Shown here: positions 54,551 through 63,577 of the stretch, piece by piece
Layout: the number at the start of each line of letters is the position of its first letter
Numbering within the stretch: the stretch's first letter is position 1
From: Marinobacter sp. JH2
GTDB taxonomy: Bacteria; Pseudomonadota; Gammaproteobacteria; Pseudomonadales; Oleiphilaceae
Direction: 5' to 3'
Assembly: GCF_004353225.1 (NCBI RefSeq)
Contig: NZ_CP037934.1
Span: 3,162,001 to 3,226,000, forward strand
Length of the DNA: 64,000 nucleotides
The notes under the pieces: generated by a model
Seen by the model: the letters and a program-made list of their open reading frames with translations, nothing else
Told to the model about the DNA's origin: nothing
The model's database searches: none
Position numbers and translations under genes: made by a program

Positions 54551-54811
54551 TTACTTCAACGATTCGAGCTTGTCGATATACTGTTGCATGGCCTCTTCAC
54601 TGGAAGTGCCTTTCAGTTTGTCCCACGCGTCGTACTTGGCGCGGCCAACGAAATCCATCATGCCGGGGCGCTTGCCCGTAACATCACCTTCGGTGGCTTG
54701 CTTGTAGAGGGCGTAGAATTCCAACTTTAGTTCGTTGGACGGCTTGAAGTCGCCTTCGGCGGTCTGGATGTAGTTTACTGATTCTTCAAACTTGGCTTTC
54801 AGGTCACTCAT
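54551..54811 (-). CDS. acyl-CoA-binding protein
   Basis: An 86-aa four-helix protein that binds long-chain acyl-CoA. Signature residues are [17 protein letters not shown], then [33 protein letters not shown] (partly quoted), the usual acyl-CoA-binding domain. It is complete and the normal length. ATG at 54811. Such proteins buffer acyl-CoA pools. It sits alone, next to the T6SS operon which starts on the other strand. Confidence 0.95.
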   Translation of the reverse strand: MSDLKAKFEESVNYIQTAEGDFKPSNELKLEFYALYKQATEGDVTGKRPGMMDFVGRAKYDAWDKLKGTSSEEAMQQYIDKLESLK

Positions 54812-54925
54812 CGTTGTGGTCCTTGGTGTGCAGGGTTGCTTCCTATAAGGGTCAACGAAGTATAGCTTTGGGTGCCATCCTCGTCATTGACTAAAAGAGC
54901 GCTCTACTTGGCATTACGGCAATCT

Positions 54926-54939
54926 GGCAAAAGTTTGCC
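54926..54939 (+). promoter_or_regulatory. inverted repeat upstream of the T6SS operon
   Basis: GGCAAAAGTTTGCC is a perfect six-base inverted repeat with a two-base centre, 144 bases before tssB. It is a possible regulator site for the T6SS operon. It resembles but does not satisfy a sigma-54 promoter, being one base too short between the GG and GC elements. Confidence 0.4.
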
Positions 54940-55082
54940 CGAGTGCTCATTTTGAGCCAATTATGGCCAATGGCTTATTGAGCTAGCTCGAACACCGGTG
55001 TAGAGTCTCGCTTGGTGTTTGCCAGGATGGCAGACACAAAGGAATGAAATACGTTGCAAATGAATTGCACAGGGAGCACGTC

Positions 55083-55580
55083 ATGTCTGGTAAAGATGGT
55101 TCTGTCGCGCCAAAAGAGCGCATTAATATCAAGTATGTCCCCGCCACTGGCGACCAGCAGGCTGAAACCGAACTGCCGCTAAAGATGTTTGTGGTTGGCG
55201 ATTTCAAGGGCCATGCTGTAGAAACCCCCATTGAAGACCGCAAAGCCATTTCTGTGGATAAGAACAACTTCCGTTCTGTGATGAAGGAAGCTGGCCTTAC
55301 TCTATCAACCTCCGTGTCCAACAAGCTTGAAGATGACGCGGATGATCTTCCGGTGAATCTGCAGATTGAAAGTCTGGAAGACTTTTCGCCTGACAGCATC
55401 GCCCGCCAGGTTCCGGAGCTGAAAAAACTGATCGAACTGCGTGAAGCGCTTGTTGCTCTAAAGGGGCCGCTTGGCAATGTGCCGTCATTCCGCTCTAAGC
55501 TCCAAGAGTTGCTGGATGATGAACGCGCACGGGAATCGCTGCTGACGGAACTGGAACTGGCGACCGAAAACGACGAATAA
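55083..55580 (+). CDS. tssB: T6SS contractile sheath small subunit TssB
   Basis: A 165-aa VipA/TssB protein. With TssC it forms the contractile sheath in the cytoplasm. Typical runs are SVAPKERINIKYVPA, ELPLKMFVVGDFKG, and LEDFSPDSIARQVPELKKLIELREAL (partly quoted). ATG at 55083 follows AGGGAGCACGTC; an earlier in-frame ATG at 55044 is less likely. First gene of the cluster in the window; tssA is not in front of it. Confidence 0.95.
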   Translation: MSGKDGSVAPKERINIKYVPATGDQQAETELPLKMFVVGDFKGHAVETPIEDRKAISVDKNNFRSVMKEAGLTLSTSVSNKLEDDADDLPVNLQIESLEDFSPDSIARQVPELKKLIELREALVALKGPLGNVPSFRSKLQELLDDERARESLLTELELATENDE

Positions 55581-55643
55581 GCGCGTTTCCGAAATCGGTT
55601 ACACCCAACACCAATTATCAATTACGTACTGAAGGGATGTGGT

Positions 55644-57125
55644 ATGTCTGATACTGCTGTGCAGCAATCTGCTGCCTCCGAATCCGTGGCAGAAGGCTCT
55701 CTGCTTGATCAGGTTATGGCCAATAGCCGCATGGCGCCGGCTGACGAAGGTTACGATGTCGCGCGCAAAGGTGTCGCAACATTTATTGCCAACCTGCTAA
55801 AAAGCGACGAAAAAGGCCAACCGGTCAATAAGGCTCTGGTAGACCAGATGGTGGTAGAGCTGGACCGCAAGATCAGCGCGCAGATGGACGAAGTTCTGCA
55901 CGCCCCCAAACTGCAAGAGCTGGAGTCGTCCTGGCGCGGCCTCAAACTCATGGTCGATCGCACAGAGTTCCGCGAAAACATCAAAGTAGACATCCTGCAC
56001 GCCACCAAACAGGAACTGCTAGAAGACTTCGAATTTGCCCCAGACGTGACCCAAACCGGTTTCTACCAGCATGTATACTCGGCCGAATACGGCCAGTTTG
56101 GTGGTGAGCCGGTCGGTGCCATCGTTGGCAACTACGCTTTCAGTCCCTCTACGCCTGATATGAAGCTGCTGCAGTATGTGTCGTCCGTAGGCGCTATGGC
56201 TCACGCCCCGTTCCTGTCTTCCGTTGCACCGTCGTTCTTTGGTGTCGACAGCTACCAGGAGTTGCCGGCCATTAAGGAGCTGAGTGCTGTTTTTGAAGGC
56301 CCGAAATACGCCAAATGGCGTTCTCTGCGTGAATCCGAAGACGCTCGCTATCTGGGCCTGACCGCGCCGCGCTTCTTATTGCGTACACCGTATGACCCCA
56401 CTGAAAACCCGGTGCGTAGCTTTAATTACAAAGAAAACGTATCCGGCGATCACGAGCACTACCTGTGGGGTAATACTGCTTACTTGTTAGGTACTCGTTT
56501 GACCGATAGCTTTGCTAAATACCGTTGGTGCCCGAACATCATCGGCCCGCAAAGTGGCGGTGCGGTGGACGATTTGCCGGTGCACACCTTCGAGTCCTTC
56601 GGCCAGCTGGAAGCCAAGATCCCGACCGAGGTGTTAATCACCGACCGTCGTGAATACGAATTGGCGGAAGAAGGCTTCATCGCACTGACCATGCGCAAGG
56701 GCAGCGACAACGCCGCCTTCTTCTCGGCCAACTCTGTGCAAAAGCCCAAGCAGTTCCCGAACACCAAAGAAGGCAAAGAAGCGGAAACCAACTACAAGTT
56801 AGGCACCCAGCTGCCTTATATGATGATCGTGAACCGACTGGCCCACTACATCAAAGTGCTGCAGCGTGAGCAGATTGGCTCCTGGAAAGAACGTCAGGAT
56901 CTGGAGCGTGAGCTGAACACCTGGATTCGCCAGTACGTAGCCGATCAGGAAAACCCACCGGCAGAAGTTCGCAGCCGTCGCCCGTTGCGCGCCGCGCAGG
57001 TGGTGGTCTCCGATGTTGAAGGCGATCCTGGCTGGTACCAGATCTCGCTGGCGGTACGCCCGCACTTTAAGTACATGGGTGCGAACTTCGAGCTCTCGCT
57101 GGTTGGTCGATTGGACAAGGATTAA
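55644..57125 (+). CDS. tssC: T6SS contractile sheath large subunit TssC
   Basis: A 493-aa VipB/TssC sheath protein. It contains DQMVVELDRKISAQMDEVLHAPKLQELESSWRGLKLMVDRTEF (partly quoted), GNYAFSPSTPDM, SLRESEDARYLGLTAPRFLLR and FKYMGANFELSLVGRLDKD, standard TssC blocks. The C-terminal half is a fold shared with phage tail sheath. It lies 63 bases after tssB and just before tssE. AAGGGATG precedes the start. Confidence 0.96.
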   Translation: MSDTAVQQSAASESVAEGSLLDQVMANSRMAPADEGYDVARKGVATFIANLLKSDEKGQPVNKALVDQMVVELDRKISAQMDEVLHAPKLQELESSWRGLKLMVDRTEFRENIKVDILHATKQELLEDFEFAPDVTQTGFYQHVYSAEYGQFGGEPVGAIVGNYAFSPSTPDMKLLQYVSSVGAMAHAPFLSSVAPSFFGVDSYQELPAIKELSAVFEGPKYAKWRSLRESEDARYLGLTAPRFLLRTPYDPTENPVRSFNYKENVSGDHEHYLWGNTAYLLGTRLTDSFAKYRWCPNIIGPQSGGAVDDLPVHTFESFGQLEAKIPTEVLITDRREYELAEEGFIALTMRKGSDNAAFFSANSVQKPKQFPNTKEGKEAETNYKLGTQLPYMMIVNRLAHYIKVLQREQIGSWKERQDLERELNTWIRQYVADQENPPAEVRSRRPLRAAQVVVSDVEGDPGWYQISLAVRPHFKYMGANFELSLVGRLDKD

Positions 57126-57128
57126 TCC

Positions 57129-57566
57129 GTGTTCAGCGACACTGCGACTGACGGCGTTCGCAACACCGGCAGCCTGTTCGAACGACTCGAGCAGGCGGCG
57201 GCTCCCGCAGGGCAGGGCATGGGAGAAGTGACCCATGTAGTGGAATCCATCAAACGACATTTGGTGCGTTTGCTGAACGCTCATCCGGGCAACAGTGCAA
57301 GCGTGCCGGACCTAGGATTGCTGGATTTCAACGACGCTACCTTGGGTACTCACGACCTGAGTATCCAGATTCGCGGGGCGATTCGTCAGTGTATCGAGAA
57401 GTTTGAGCCCAGAGTGAAACGGGTGGACGTGGTGGCGCTGCCACCGGGGCCGAACCCGTTGCAGTTGAAGTTTCAGGTCACGGTTTATCTGAGCGTCACA
57501 GGTAGTGATGACAGAACCACAATAGACTTGGTCTTAGATGAAAAGCGGTACTACCGGATAGCATAA
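57129..57566 (+). CDS. tssE: T6SS baseplate subunit TssE
   Basis: A 145-aa gp25-like baseplate protein. Visible runs are GSLFERLEQAAAP, HLVRLLNAHPGNSASVPDLGLLDFND and QIRGAIRQCIEKFEPRVKRVDVV (partly quoted), matching the gp25/TssE family. The start is GTG at 57129, three bases after the tssC stop, with AAGGATTAATCC upstream. It nucleates the baseplate around TssF and TssG. Confidence 0.93.
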   Translation: MFSDTATDGVRNTGSLFERLEQAAAPAGQGMGEVTHVVESIKRHLVRLLNAHPGNSASVPDLGLLDFNDATLGTHDLSIQIRGAIRQCIEKFEPRVKRVDVVALPPGPNPLQLKFQVTVYLSVTGSDDRTTIDLVLDEKRYYRIA

Positions 57567-57592
57567 ATTCGAGTAGTTAAAGGCAAGGATGA

Positions 57593-57624
57593 GAGCGGTT
57601 GGACAGCACCCCGACCAACCGCTC
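57593..57624 (+). repeat. 10-bp perfect hairpin between tssE and tssF
   Basis: GAGCGGTTGG at 57593-57602 pairs exactly with CCAACCGCTC at 57615-57624 over a 12-base loop, 26 bases after the tssE stop and 23 bases before tssF. No T-run follows. It may be a processing or stability element that sets subunit ratios. Confidence 0.65.
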
Positions 57625-57647
57625 GGAGCCAGACTGGTGCAGTATTT

Positions 57648-59420
57648 ATGAAGTTGAATCGGTTCTACAGGGATGAATTGAGCTTTTTGCGGCTGCAAGG
57701 CAGGGAATTTGCCGATGCACATCCGCAGCTCACCCGATTTCTATCGGAACAAAGCACCGACCCAGACGTAGAGCGTCTTCTGGAAGGCTTTGCCTTCTTG
57801 ACCGGCAAGCTGCGCGAAAAAGTGGAAGACGAATTTCCAGAGCTGACACACTCCCTGCTGAACATGCTCTGGCCCAATTACCTGCGGCCAGTGCCCAGTT
57901 GCACCATCATGCGTTTCGACCCTCAGCTGCACGCGATCAGCGAACGCCAGCGGGTAGAGCGCCACACCGAAATCAAAAGCCGGCCAGTGGGTGAAAGTAC
58001 CCGCCAAACCCAGTGCCGATTCCGTACTTGCCGGGCTGTGGATATCTTTCCCGTCAGTGTGGCAGAAGCCCACGCCGAGCATTCCCGCGAAGTATCTTCA
58101 GTGTCAGTCGATCTGGCCCTGCACACCGACCAGCCATTGAACCAACTGGGCATGGACAGCCTGCGTTTCTATTTGGGGGGCGACAACCACACCGCCGAAA
58201 CCCTATACCTATGGCTGAACCACTATCTAAGCCGCATGGAATTGGTGGTGGGCGACAGCGTATACAGCCTGCCCACATCGTTGCTCAAGCCCGTGGGCTT
58301 TGCCGCCGATGAAGCCATTCTGCCGTATCCGAAAAATGCCTATTCCGGCTACCGGATTATTCAGGAATACCTGAGCTTTCCCGAGGCCTTCCGGTTTATC
58401 GACGTCACCGGATTGAAACAACGCCTACCGGGGATCCAGGCAGACGAGATCAGCCTGCGCTTCCACTTCAGCCGCATTCTGCCGCCGGATACCCGCGTCA
58501 CCCGGGATTCCCTGCAACTATATTGCACGCCAGCAGTGAACTTGTTCAGTCACGAAGGCGAGCCGGTGGATCTGAACGGTCGTGAAACCGAGTACCGAAT
58601 TTCGCCGTCCAGCCGCTGTCCTGAACACTACGAAGTGTTTAGCATTGAACAAGTTGAAGGCTGGCTGGAAGGTCGTTCGGGCCGGGGCGAGCCCCGCTTA
58701 TATACGGCGTTTGAGAGTTTCCAGCACGAAGTGGAGCGGGACCGTGGCCGCACCGCCTTGTATTACCGGGTGCGTACCCGCGAAAGTGTTCGGGGCGATG
58801 GCTTCGATCACTATATTTCTTTTGTACGTGCCGACGAATCTGACTGCATGAACCGGCAAGAGGCCGTATCTCTGACACTCACCTGCACGAACCGGCAATT
58901 GCCGCAACAGCTGGCGGTGGGTGAAATATGCATGGCCACAGAAACCACACCGGCCTTCGCCTCGTTTAGCAACATTACCCGACCCACCGCCACCCTGCGA
59001 CCCACACTGGATGGCAGCCTGTTATGGACGTTGATCTCGAACCTGTCACTGAACTATCTGTCGATGCTCGATGTGGATGCATTGCGCACTGTGCTGCGGG
59101 TGTATGACTTTCGGGCTTTGGTAGATCGCCAGGCCGAGCGTGTGTCTCAGAAGCGGTTGGCGGGCATCAGCGACATTAACACGCAACCGGTTGACCGCAT
59201 GGTGCGCGGTTTGCCGGTGCGGGGTATCCGGTCAGTGCTAAAACTCGACCAACAGAACTTCGCCAGCGAAGGCGATCTGTACCTGTTTGGCACGGTGTTG
59301 AGCCAGTTCTTTGCGCTCTACGCCAGCATTAACGCCTTTCACCAGCTGGAAGTGGTGAACACAGAGAATCAGGAACGGTACACATGGACGTTACAGCAAG
59401 GTCAGCAGCCGCTGATGTAG
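57648..59420 (+). CDS. tssF: T6SS baseplate subunit TssF
   Basis: A 590-aa VasA/ImpG-like baseplate protein. The N-terminus NRFYRDELSFLRLQGREFADAHPQLTRFLSE (partly quoted) and the following DPDVERLLEGFAFLTGKLREKVEDEFPELT are diagnostic. Later blocks include LYLWLNHYLSRMELVV and TGLKQRLPGIQADEISLRFHFS. The ribosome site is weak: the nearest GGAG lies 17 bases before ATG 57648 and follows the hairpin. It overlaps tssG by 37 bases. Confidence 0.95.
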   Translation: MKLNRFYRDELSFLRLQGREFADAHPQLTRFLSEQSTDPDVERLLEGFAFLTGKLREKVEDEFPELTHSLLNMLWPNYLRPVPSCTIMRFDPQLHAISERQRVERHTEIKSRPVGESTRQTQCRFRTCRAVDIFPVSVAEAHAEHSREVSSVSVDLALHTDQPLNQLGMDSLRFYLGGDNHTAETLYLWLNHYLSRMELVVGDSVYSLPTSLLKPVGFAADEAILPYPKNAYSGYRIIQEYLSFPEAFRFIDVTGLKQRLPGIQADEISLRFHFSRILPPDTRVTRDSLQLYCTPAVNLFSHEGEPVDLNGRETEYRISPSSRCPEHYEVFSIEQVEGWLEGRSGRGEPRLYTAFESFQHEVERDRGRTALYYRVRTRESVRGDGFDHYISFVRADESDCMNRQEAVSLTLTCTNRQLPQQLAVGEICMATETTPAFASFSNITRPTATLRPTLDGSLLWTLISNLSLNYLSMLDVDALRTVLRVYDFRALVDRQAERVSQKRLAGISDINTQPVDRMVRGLPVRGIRSVLKLDQQNFASEGDLYLFGTVLSQFFALYASINAFHQLEVVNTENQERYTWTLQQGQQPLM

Positions 59421-60400
59421 CCGGGCTCGAACCCGTTCTGGGCAATGCGCGGCGCTACAGTTTTTTTCAGCTGGTGGACCTGATTCACCGGCATCATGGC
59501 GATGATTTGGAAGGTTCTGGCTCAGGCGATCCGGTACAGGAACGCATTCGGTTTTCGGCCTCTGCCGGCTTGGGGTTTCCGGGCAGTGACGTGGTGTCGG
59601 CGTTGTCGCCGCAGCACGAGCACGCACCTTACCAAATGGAAGTGAGCTTTCTCGGGTTGCACGGTTCCCAGTCGCCGTTACCCGGCTATTACCTGGAAGA
59701 TCTGGCGTGGGAAGCGGGCCAGAATCTGGGCGTGCGGCGGCATTTTTTGGATTTCTTTAACCACCGGTTGGTGACGCTGTTTCATCGGGCCTGGCGTAAG
59801 TACCGCTACTACATACGATTTCAGCCTGGTGCCAGTGACGGCTTTTCGGAACTGGTGTTCTCCCTAACTGGACTGGGTGATCGTCGTTTGCGGGAAGCGA
59901 CACCCGTTAATTGGTCGAAAATGCTGGCCTATGCCGGCTTGATGGCGGGGCGTAGCCGGTCGCCGGAAGTGGTCAGCGGGATAGTTGCCCATTGCTTCGA
60001 TCTAGAAGATGTCAGCATTGAGCAATGGGTACTAAGGAAGGTGGCCATTGCTGAAGATCAACAAACCCGCCTAGGGCAAGCGAATGCCAATCTCGGCCAT
60101 AACACACTGATTGGATCGAGCATCCGGGACCGAAGTGGCAAATTCATACTTCGGCTGCGCAATCTAAGCCGACAGCGCTTTGCCGATTTTTTGCCCAACG
60201 GTGCTGAGCATGAACGGTTGGTGAAGTTGGTTGAGTTTGCCACCCGGGAGCAACTGGCTTACGACCTGGAGCTGGAAATGCGCCCCAAAGACATACGTCC
60301 CATGCGAATGGGGGAAGAGCTACGTTTGGGCTGGAACTCATTCGTGACACCGGAGCGCGCCAGCAAGCGACCGGCGGTGCGGATCCAGATCCGACGTTAA
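59384..60400 (+). CDS. tssG: T6SS baseplate subunit TssG
   Basis: A 338-aa VasB/ImpH-like protein, partner of TssF. FFQLVDLIHRHH near the N-terminus, RIRFSASAGLGFPGSDV, YQMEVSFLGLHGSQSPLPGYYLEDL (partly quoted) and FLDFFNHRLVTLFHRAWRKYRYYI (partly quoted) are standard TssG runs. The start ATG at 59384 lies inside tssF with AGGAACGG upstream, so translation is coupled. It ends 17 bases before the FHA gene. Confidence 0.94.
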   Translation: MDVTARSAAADVAGLEPVLGNARRYSFFQLVDLIHRHHGDDLEGSGSGDPVQERIRFSASAGLGFPGSDVVSALSPQHEHAPYQMEVSFLGLHGSQSPLPGYYLEDLAWEAGQNLGVRRHFLDFFNHRLVTLFHRAWRKYRYYIRFQPGASDGFSELVFSLTGLGDRRLREATPVNWSKMLAYAGLMAGRSRSPEVVSGIVAHCFDLEDVSIEQWVLRKVAIAEDQQTRLGQANANLGHNTLIGSSIRDRSGKFILRLRNLSRQRFADFLPNGAEHERLVKLVEFATREQLAYDLELEMRPKDIRPMRMGEELRLGWNSFVTPERASKRPAVRIQIRR

Positions 60401-60417
60401 GGCAAGGAGCCAGAAGT

Positions 60418-61707
60418 GTGACCACGCAAACAGCAGAATTGAACTTAGTGATCACCAACCCGACGGAAGCGGGTGGTGGCGCCAGCCTTGAGCATCGTTT
60501 CAGCGCAAACGGGGGCTCGATTGGTACTGCGGCTAACGATACCTGGCGTTTATCGCCCCACCGCACCGGTGCCGTGGCGGGGCATGCTGAAGTGCGCTTT
60601 CTAGACGGCGGCTTCTGCCTGATTGACCGCAGCGGCAGAACCTATATCAACAGCAGCAGCCAACCTGTGGGCCGTGGACGGCGGGCGCGTTTGAGCCATG
60701 GCGATACCGTCACCATTGGCCGGTATCAGATCCGGGCGGAACTGCAGGGTGGCTTTGTGGGGCAATGCGAGTTGAGTGAGCCGAACGCGGAAGACCATCG
60801 GTTGGTGAATGCGGATGACGGCGAGTTATTGCGTTCAAGCCAGCGTCAAACTTTGCCGGAAGGCCGCGAACCTTTGGTCGGCCTGAAGAATCCGGACAAC
60901 GAGCTGCACAGTAACGATCCACTGGCCCCTTGGCAGAAGCCTGAGGTGGCGGGTGATCAATGGCTTGCTCGTTCTACCGATGTGGACGAGGAATACCGGG
61001 AAAACCGGGATGTGGCGATGGGGCTGCCGGTGAACCGCACCGCCCGCAATCAGAGTGATCAGGAAAAGGAGCGACAGGGAATGTCAGATACAAGAGCACC
61101 TGCCCGAGATGCCAGTCGTCAGCACATCAGCGGAGCGCCCTTATTGCGAGGGTTGCAGGCGGATATTGAATTTACCGACAGCGAAGACATGCAGCTGTTT
61201 CTGGAAGAGGCCGGGCAAACCCTGAAAGCTGTGGTGGATGGCCTGCTTACGCTACATCAGAGCGAAGATACCCGGCACCAGGCGCTGCGTACCCGCTTGC
61301 AGCCCCTTGAAGACAACCCGCTGCGACTGGGAAATGATTATCACGCCACCCTTCAAACCTTGTTTGCCGCTGAGCGCAGCCCGGTTCATCTATCTGCGCC
61401 CGCTGCGGTGAGAGAGAGCCTCGACAGCTTGAACCACCACCAGCGGGCCACGCAGGAAGCGATTCGCGAAGCCTTGGACGCCATTCTGCATGCCTTCTCG
61501 CCGGAGGCCTTGCTGAGAAGGTTCCACGGATATCGCCGTGGGCTCAAGGACAACGAAGACGAGGGCCTTTGGGCCTGGGACATGTACCAACATTATTACC
61601 AAGAACTACGGTCCAGTCGCCAGCAGGGTTTTGAACGCCTTTTCCAAGAGGTGTTCGACCAGGCTTACGACCAACACTTGCGCCAATTACAGAGGGAGAA
61701 TGGCTAG
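60418..61707 (+). CDS. tagH: T6SS-associated FHA domain protein TagH
   Basis: A 429-aa protein. The first 110 residues have an FHA fold (VAGHAEVRFLDGGFCLIDRSGRTYINS), and the last 180 a T6SS-specific helical domain (LLRGLQADIEFTDSEDMQLFLEEAG..., HAFSPEALLRRFHGYR, DEGLWAWDMYQHYYQELRSS). The phosphothreonine-binding set looks degenerate: the GR arginine is replaced (IGTA), the usual Ser before the conserved His is Ala-Gly, and the NG after the Asp-Ser turn reads RT. GTG at 60418 follows AAGGAG. An internal ATG at 61081 with AAGGAG 9 bases away could also yield a 208-residue form. Confidence 0.85.
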   Translation: MTTQTAELNLVITNPTEAGGGASLEHRFSANGGSIGTAANDTWRLSPHRTGAVAGHAEVRFLDGGFCLIDRSGRTYINSSSQPVGRGRRARLSHGDTVTIGRYQIRAELQGGFVGQCELSEPNAEDHRLVNADDGELLRSSQRQTLPEGREPLVGLKNPDNELHSNDPLAPWQKPEVAGDQWLARSTDVDEEYRENRDVAMGLPVNRTARNQSDQEKERQGMSDTRAPARDASRQHISGAPLLRGLQADIEFTDSEDMQLFLEEAGQTLKAVVDGLLTLHQSEDTRHQALRTRLQPLEDNPLRLGNDYHATLQTLFAAERSPVHLSAPAAVRESLDSLNHHQRATQEAIREALDAILHAFSPEALLRRFHGYRRGLKDNEDEGLWAWDMYQHYYQELRSSRQQGFERLFQEVFDQAYDQHLRQLQRENG

Positions 61708-62240
61708 TGAAGTACTGCAAATGGAGCTTGCTGACGATGGTTATGTTGCTGGTGGGGTGCAGCACCCCCTATGACGCGGTTACTAAAACCGCAAAAGTGC
61801 TGTGGGACCCCGACATCCCTGTGGGCTATCCGGAAGATCAGCCAAGCCGGGTGGATCTGACCATGCTGGCCGAACCGAGTGTCAACCCGAACCAGTCACT
61901 GGCCCCCACGCCGATCGCGTTTCAGATTATTGAGCTTCGGGACAGTTCGCTATTGATGGCGGGTGATTTCGACCAGTTACTGAATAACCTTGAAGACTCG
62001 TTGGGCCGCAACTATGTGGACCACAGCGATTACACCCTGGTGCCCGGCCAGTTCAAGTTTGTGGAGTCGTTCGAGATCAGCGAAGACACCCGGTTTATCG
62101 GTGTGATTGCTTTCTACGCATACCCTAACTTATCGCAGTGGAAGAAGGTGGTGAAGGTAGACCCCATTGGTGGCACCTACCATTTGCTGGTCAACCTGCG
62201 CGAGCGGGAAGTAAAACTGACACGTTCGGATGAAAGCTGA
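61707..62240 (+). CDS. tssJ: T6SS outer-membrane lipoprotein TssJ
   Basis: A 177-aa lipoprotein of the membrane complex. The signal ends in VMLLVGCSTPYD, giving lipidation at Cys18. The mature protein has the TssJ beta-sandwich features NQSLAPTPIAFQIIELRDSS, TRFIGVIAFYAYPNLSQWKKVVKV (partly quoted). GTG at 61707 shares one base with the tagH stop, and AGGGAG precedes it. TssJ contacts the periplasmic part of TssM. It ends one base into tssK. Confidence 0.93.
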   Translation: MKYCKWSLLTMVMLLVGCSTPYDAVTKTAKVLWDPDIPVGYPEDQPSRVDLTMLAEPSVNPNQSLAPTPIAFQIIELRDSSLLMAGDFDQLLNNLEDSLGRNYVDHSDYTLVPGQFKFVESFEISEDTRFIGVIAFYAYPNLSQWKKVVKVDPIGGTYHLLVNLREREVKLTRSDES

Positions 62241-63574
62241 TGGCTGTTAGCAATCGAGTGGTCTGGAGTGATGGGCTATTCATCAAACCCCAGCACTTCC
62301 AGCAACAACAACGGTATTTGGAACATCAGATCAACGAGCGCGCATTGGCGGTTTCCGACCACCTCTACGGCTTCAGCGATCTGGAGCTGAATGCGGAATA
62401 CCTGAGTTTTGGCCGAGTGGGTCTGGTCCGGGCTACCGGATTGTTTCCGGACGGCACGCGCTTCAATCTGCCTCAAGACGATGTGATGCCTGAGCCGTTG
62501 GAAATTACCGATGCGTCGGTGGCCAACCAGGTAGTGTATCTGGCGTTGCCGCTTGGGAGCGATTCTCTGGCGGAAGTGGAGTGGCCCGATGCACCGGTTG
62601 CCGGGCGATTCCGGGCGTTGTCTGTCGAAATTCGCGATTTGCATTCCATTGATGGCGATGCCCACAGCATTGATATTGGGCGAGTGGCACCGCGTCTGAT
62701 GCTAGAGCGGGAAGATCGCAGCGCCTACGCGGCTTTGGCCATTGGTCGAATTTTGGAAAAACGGCCAGACGGTAGCCTGGTGATGGACCCTAACTTCCTG
62801 CCCACCATGCTCAGCGTGCGCGCAGCATCTCGTTTGCAGCGATTTGTGGGTGAAATGGCCGGGTTGATGCAGGAACGCGCCCGCAACATTGCCGAGCGGG
62901 TGGGCGCGCCGGGGCAGGGCGGTGTGGCCGACGTGTCGGACTTCATGCTGCTGCAAATGCTAAACCGAGCGCATCCCAAGTTCATGCACTTGGCGCGTTT
63001 ACGTCAGTTGCATCCCGAGCGGCTTTACGAAGCGTTGCTGGAGCTGTGTGGTGAATTGGTGACCTTCACTGATGAAAGTCGGATGCCGCGGGAATATACC
63101 CCCTACGATCACGACCTGCCGGAAGGCTGTTTCAGCCCGCTGATGCAGGTGCTGCGACAAGCCCTGAGCACCGTGCTGGAGCCGCGAGCACTGTCTATTG
63201 CACTGCAGCAGCGCCAGTACGGGCTGACGGTAGCACCGGTTCAGGACGGTCAGTTGATCAAGGATGCCGAGTTCATTCTGGCGGTCAAAGCCGACATGCC
63301 ACTGGACGATCTGCGTAAGCAGTTCACCCAGCAGTGCAAAGTGGCGTCGGTGGAAAAAATACGGGATCTCATCAGCTTGCAGCTGCCGGGTATTCCGCTG
63401 TCGGCTTTGCCCGTGGCACCGCGCCAGCTGCCCTATCATGCAGGTTTTGTGTACTTCCGATTGGATGACCAGAGCCAAGCTTGGCAAATGCTCGATAACG
63501 CCAGTGGCTTTGCGTTCCACGTAGCGGGCAGTTATCCGGGGCTGGAAATGCAGTTCTGGGCAATCAGGAGCTAA
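62240..63574 (+). CDS. tssK: T6SS baseplate-membrane adaptor TssK
   Basis: A 444-aa protein linking the baseplate to TssL and TssM. The N-terminus VVWSDGLFIKPQHFQQQQRYLE (partly quoted) is diagnostic. VGEMAGLMQERARNIAERVG and MLLQMLNRAHPKFMHLARLRQLHPERLYEALLELCGELVTF (partly quoted) follow, and the C-terminal receptor-like part ends PLSALPVAPRQLPYHAGFVYFRLD. ATG at 62240 shares one base with the tssJ stop. Confidence 0.96.
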   Translation: MAVSNRVVWSDGLFIKPQHFQQQQRYLEHQINERALAVSDHLYGFSDLELNAEYLSFGRVGLVRATGLFPDGTRFNLPQDDVMPEPLEITDASVANQVVYLALPLGSDSLAEVEWPDAPVAGRFRALSVEIRDLHSIDGDAHSIDIGRVAPRLMLEREDRSAYAALAIGRILEKRPDGSLVMDPNFLPTMLSVRAASRLQRFVGEMAGLMQERARNIAERVGAPGQGGVADVSDFMLLQMLNRAHPKFMHLARLRQLHPERLYEALLELCGELVTFTDESRMPREYTPYDHDLPEGCFSPLMQVLRQALSTVLEPRALSIALQQRQYGLTVAPVQDGQLIKDAEFILAVKADMPLDDLRKQFTQQCKVASVEKIRDLISLQLPGIPLSALPVAPRQLPYHAGFVYFRLDDQSQAWQMLDNASGFAFHVAGSYPGLEMQFWAIRS

Positions 63575-63577
63575 ATA

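Noticed and set aside
54926..54939. A sigma-54 promoter for the T6SS operon
   Set aside because: The spacing between the GG and GC elements is one base short of the required distance.
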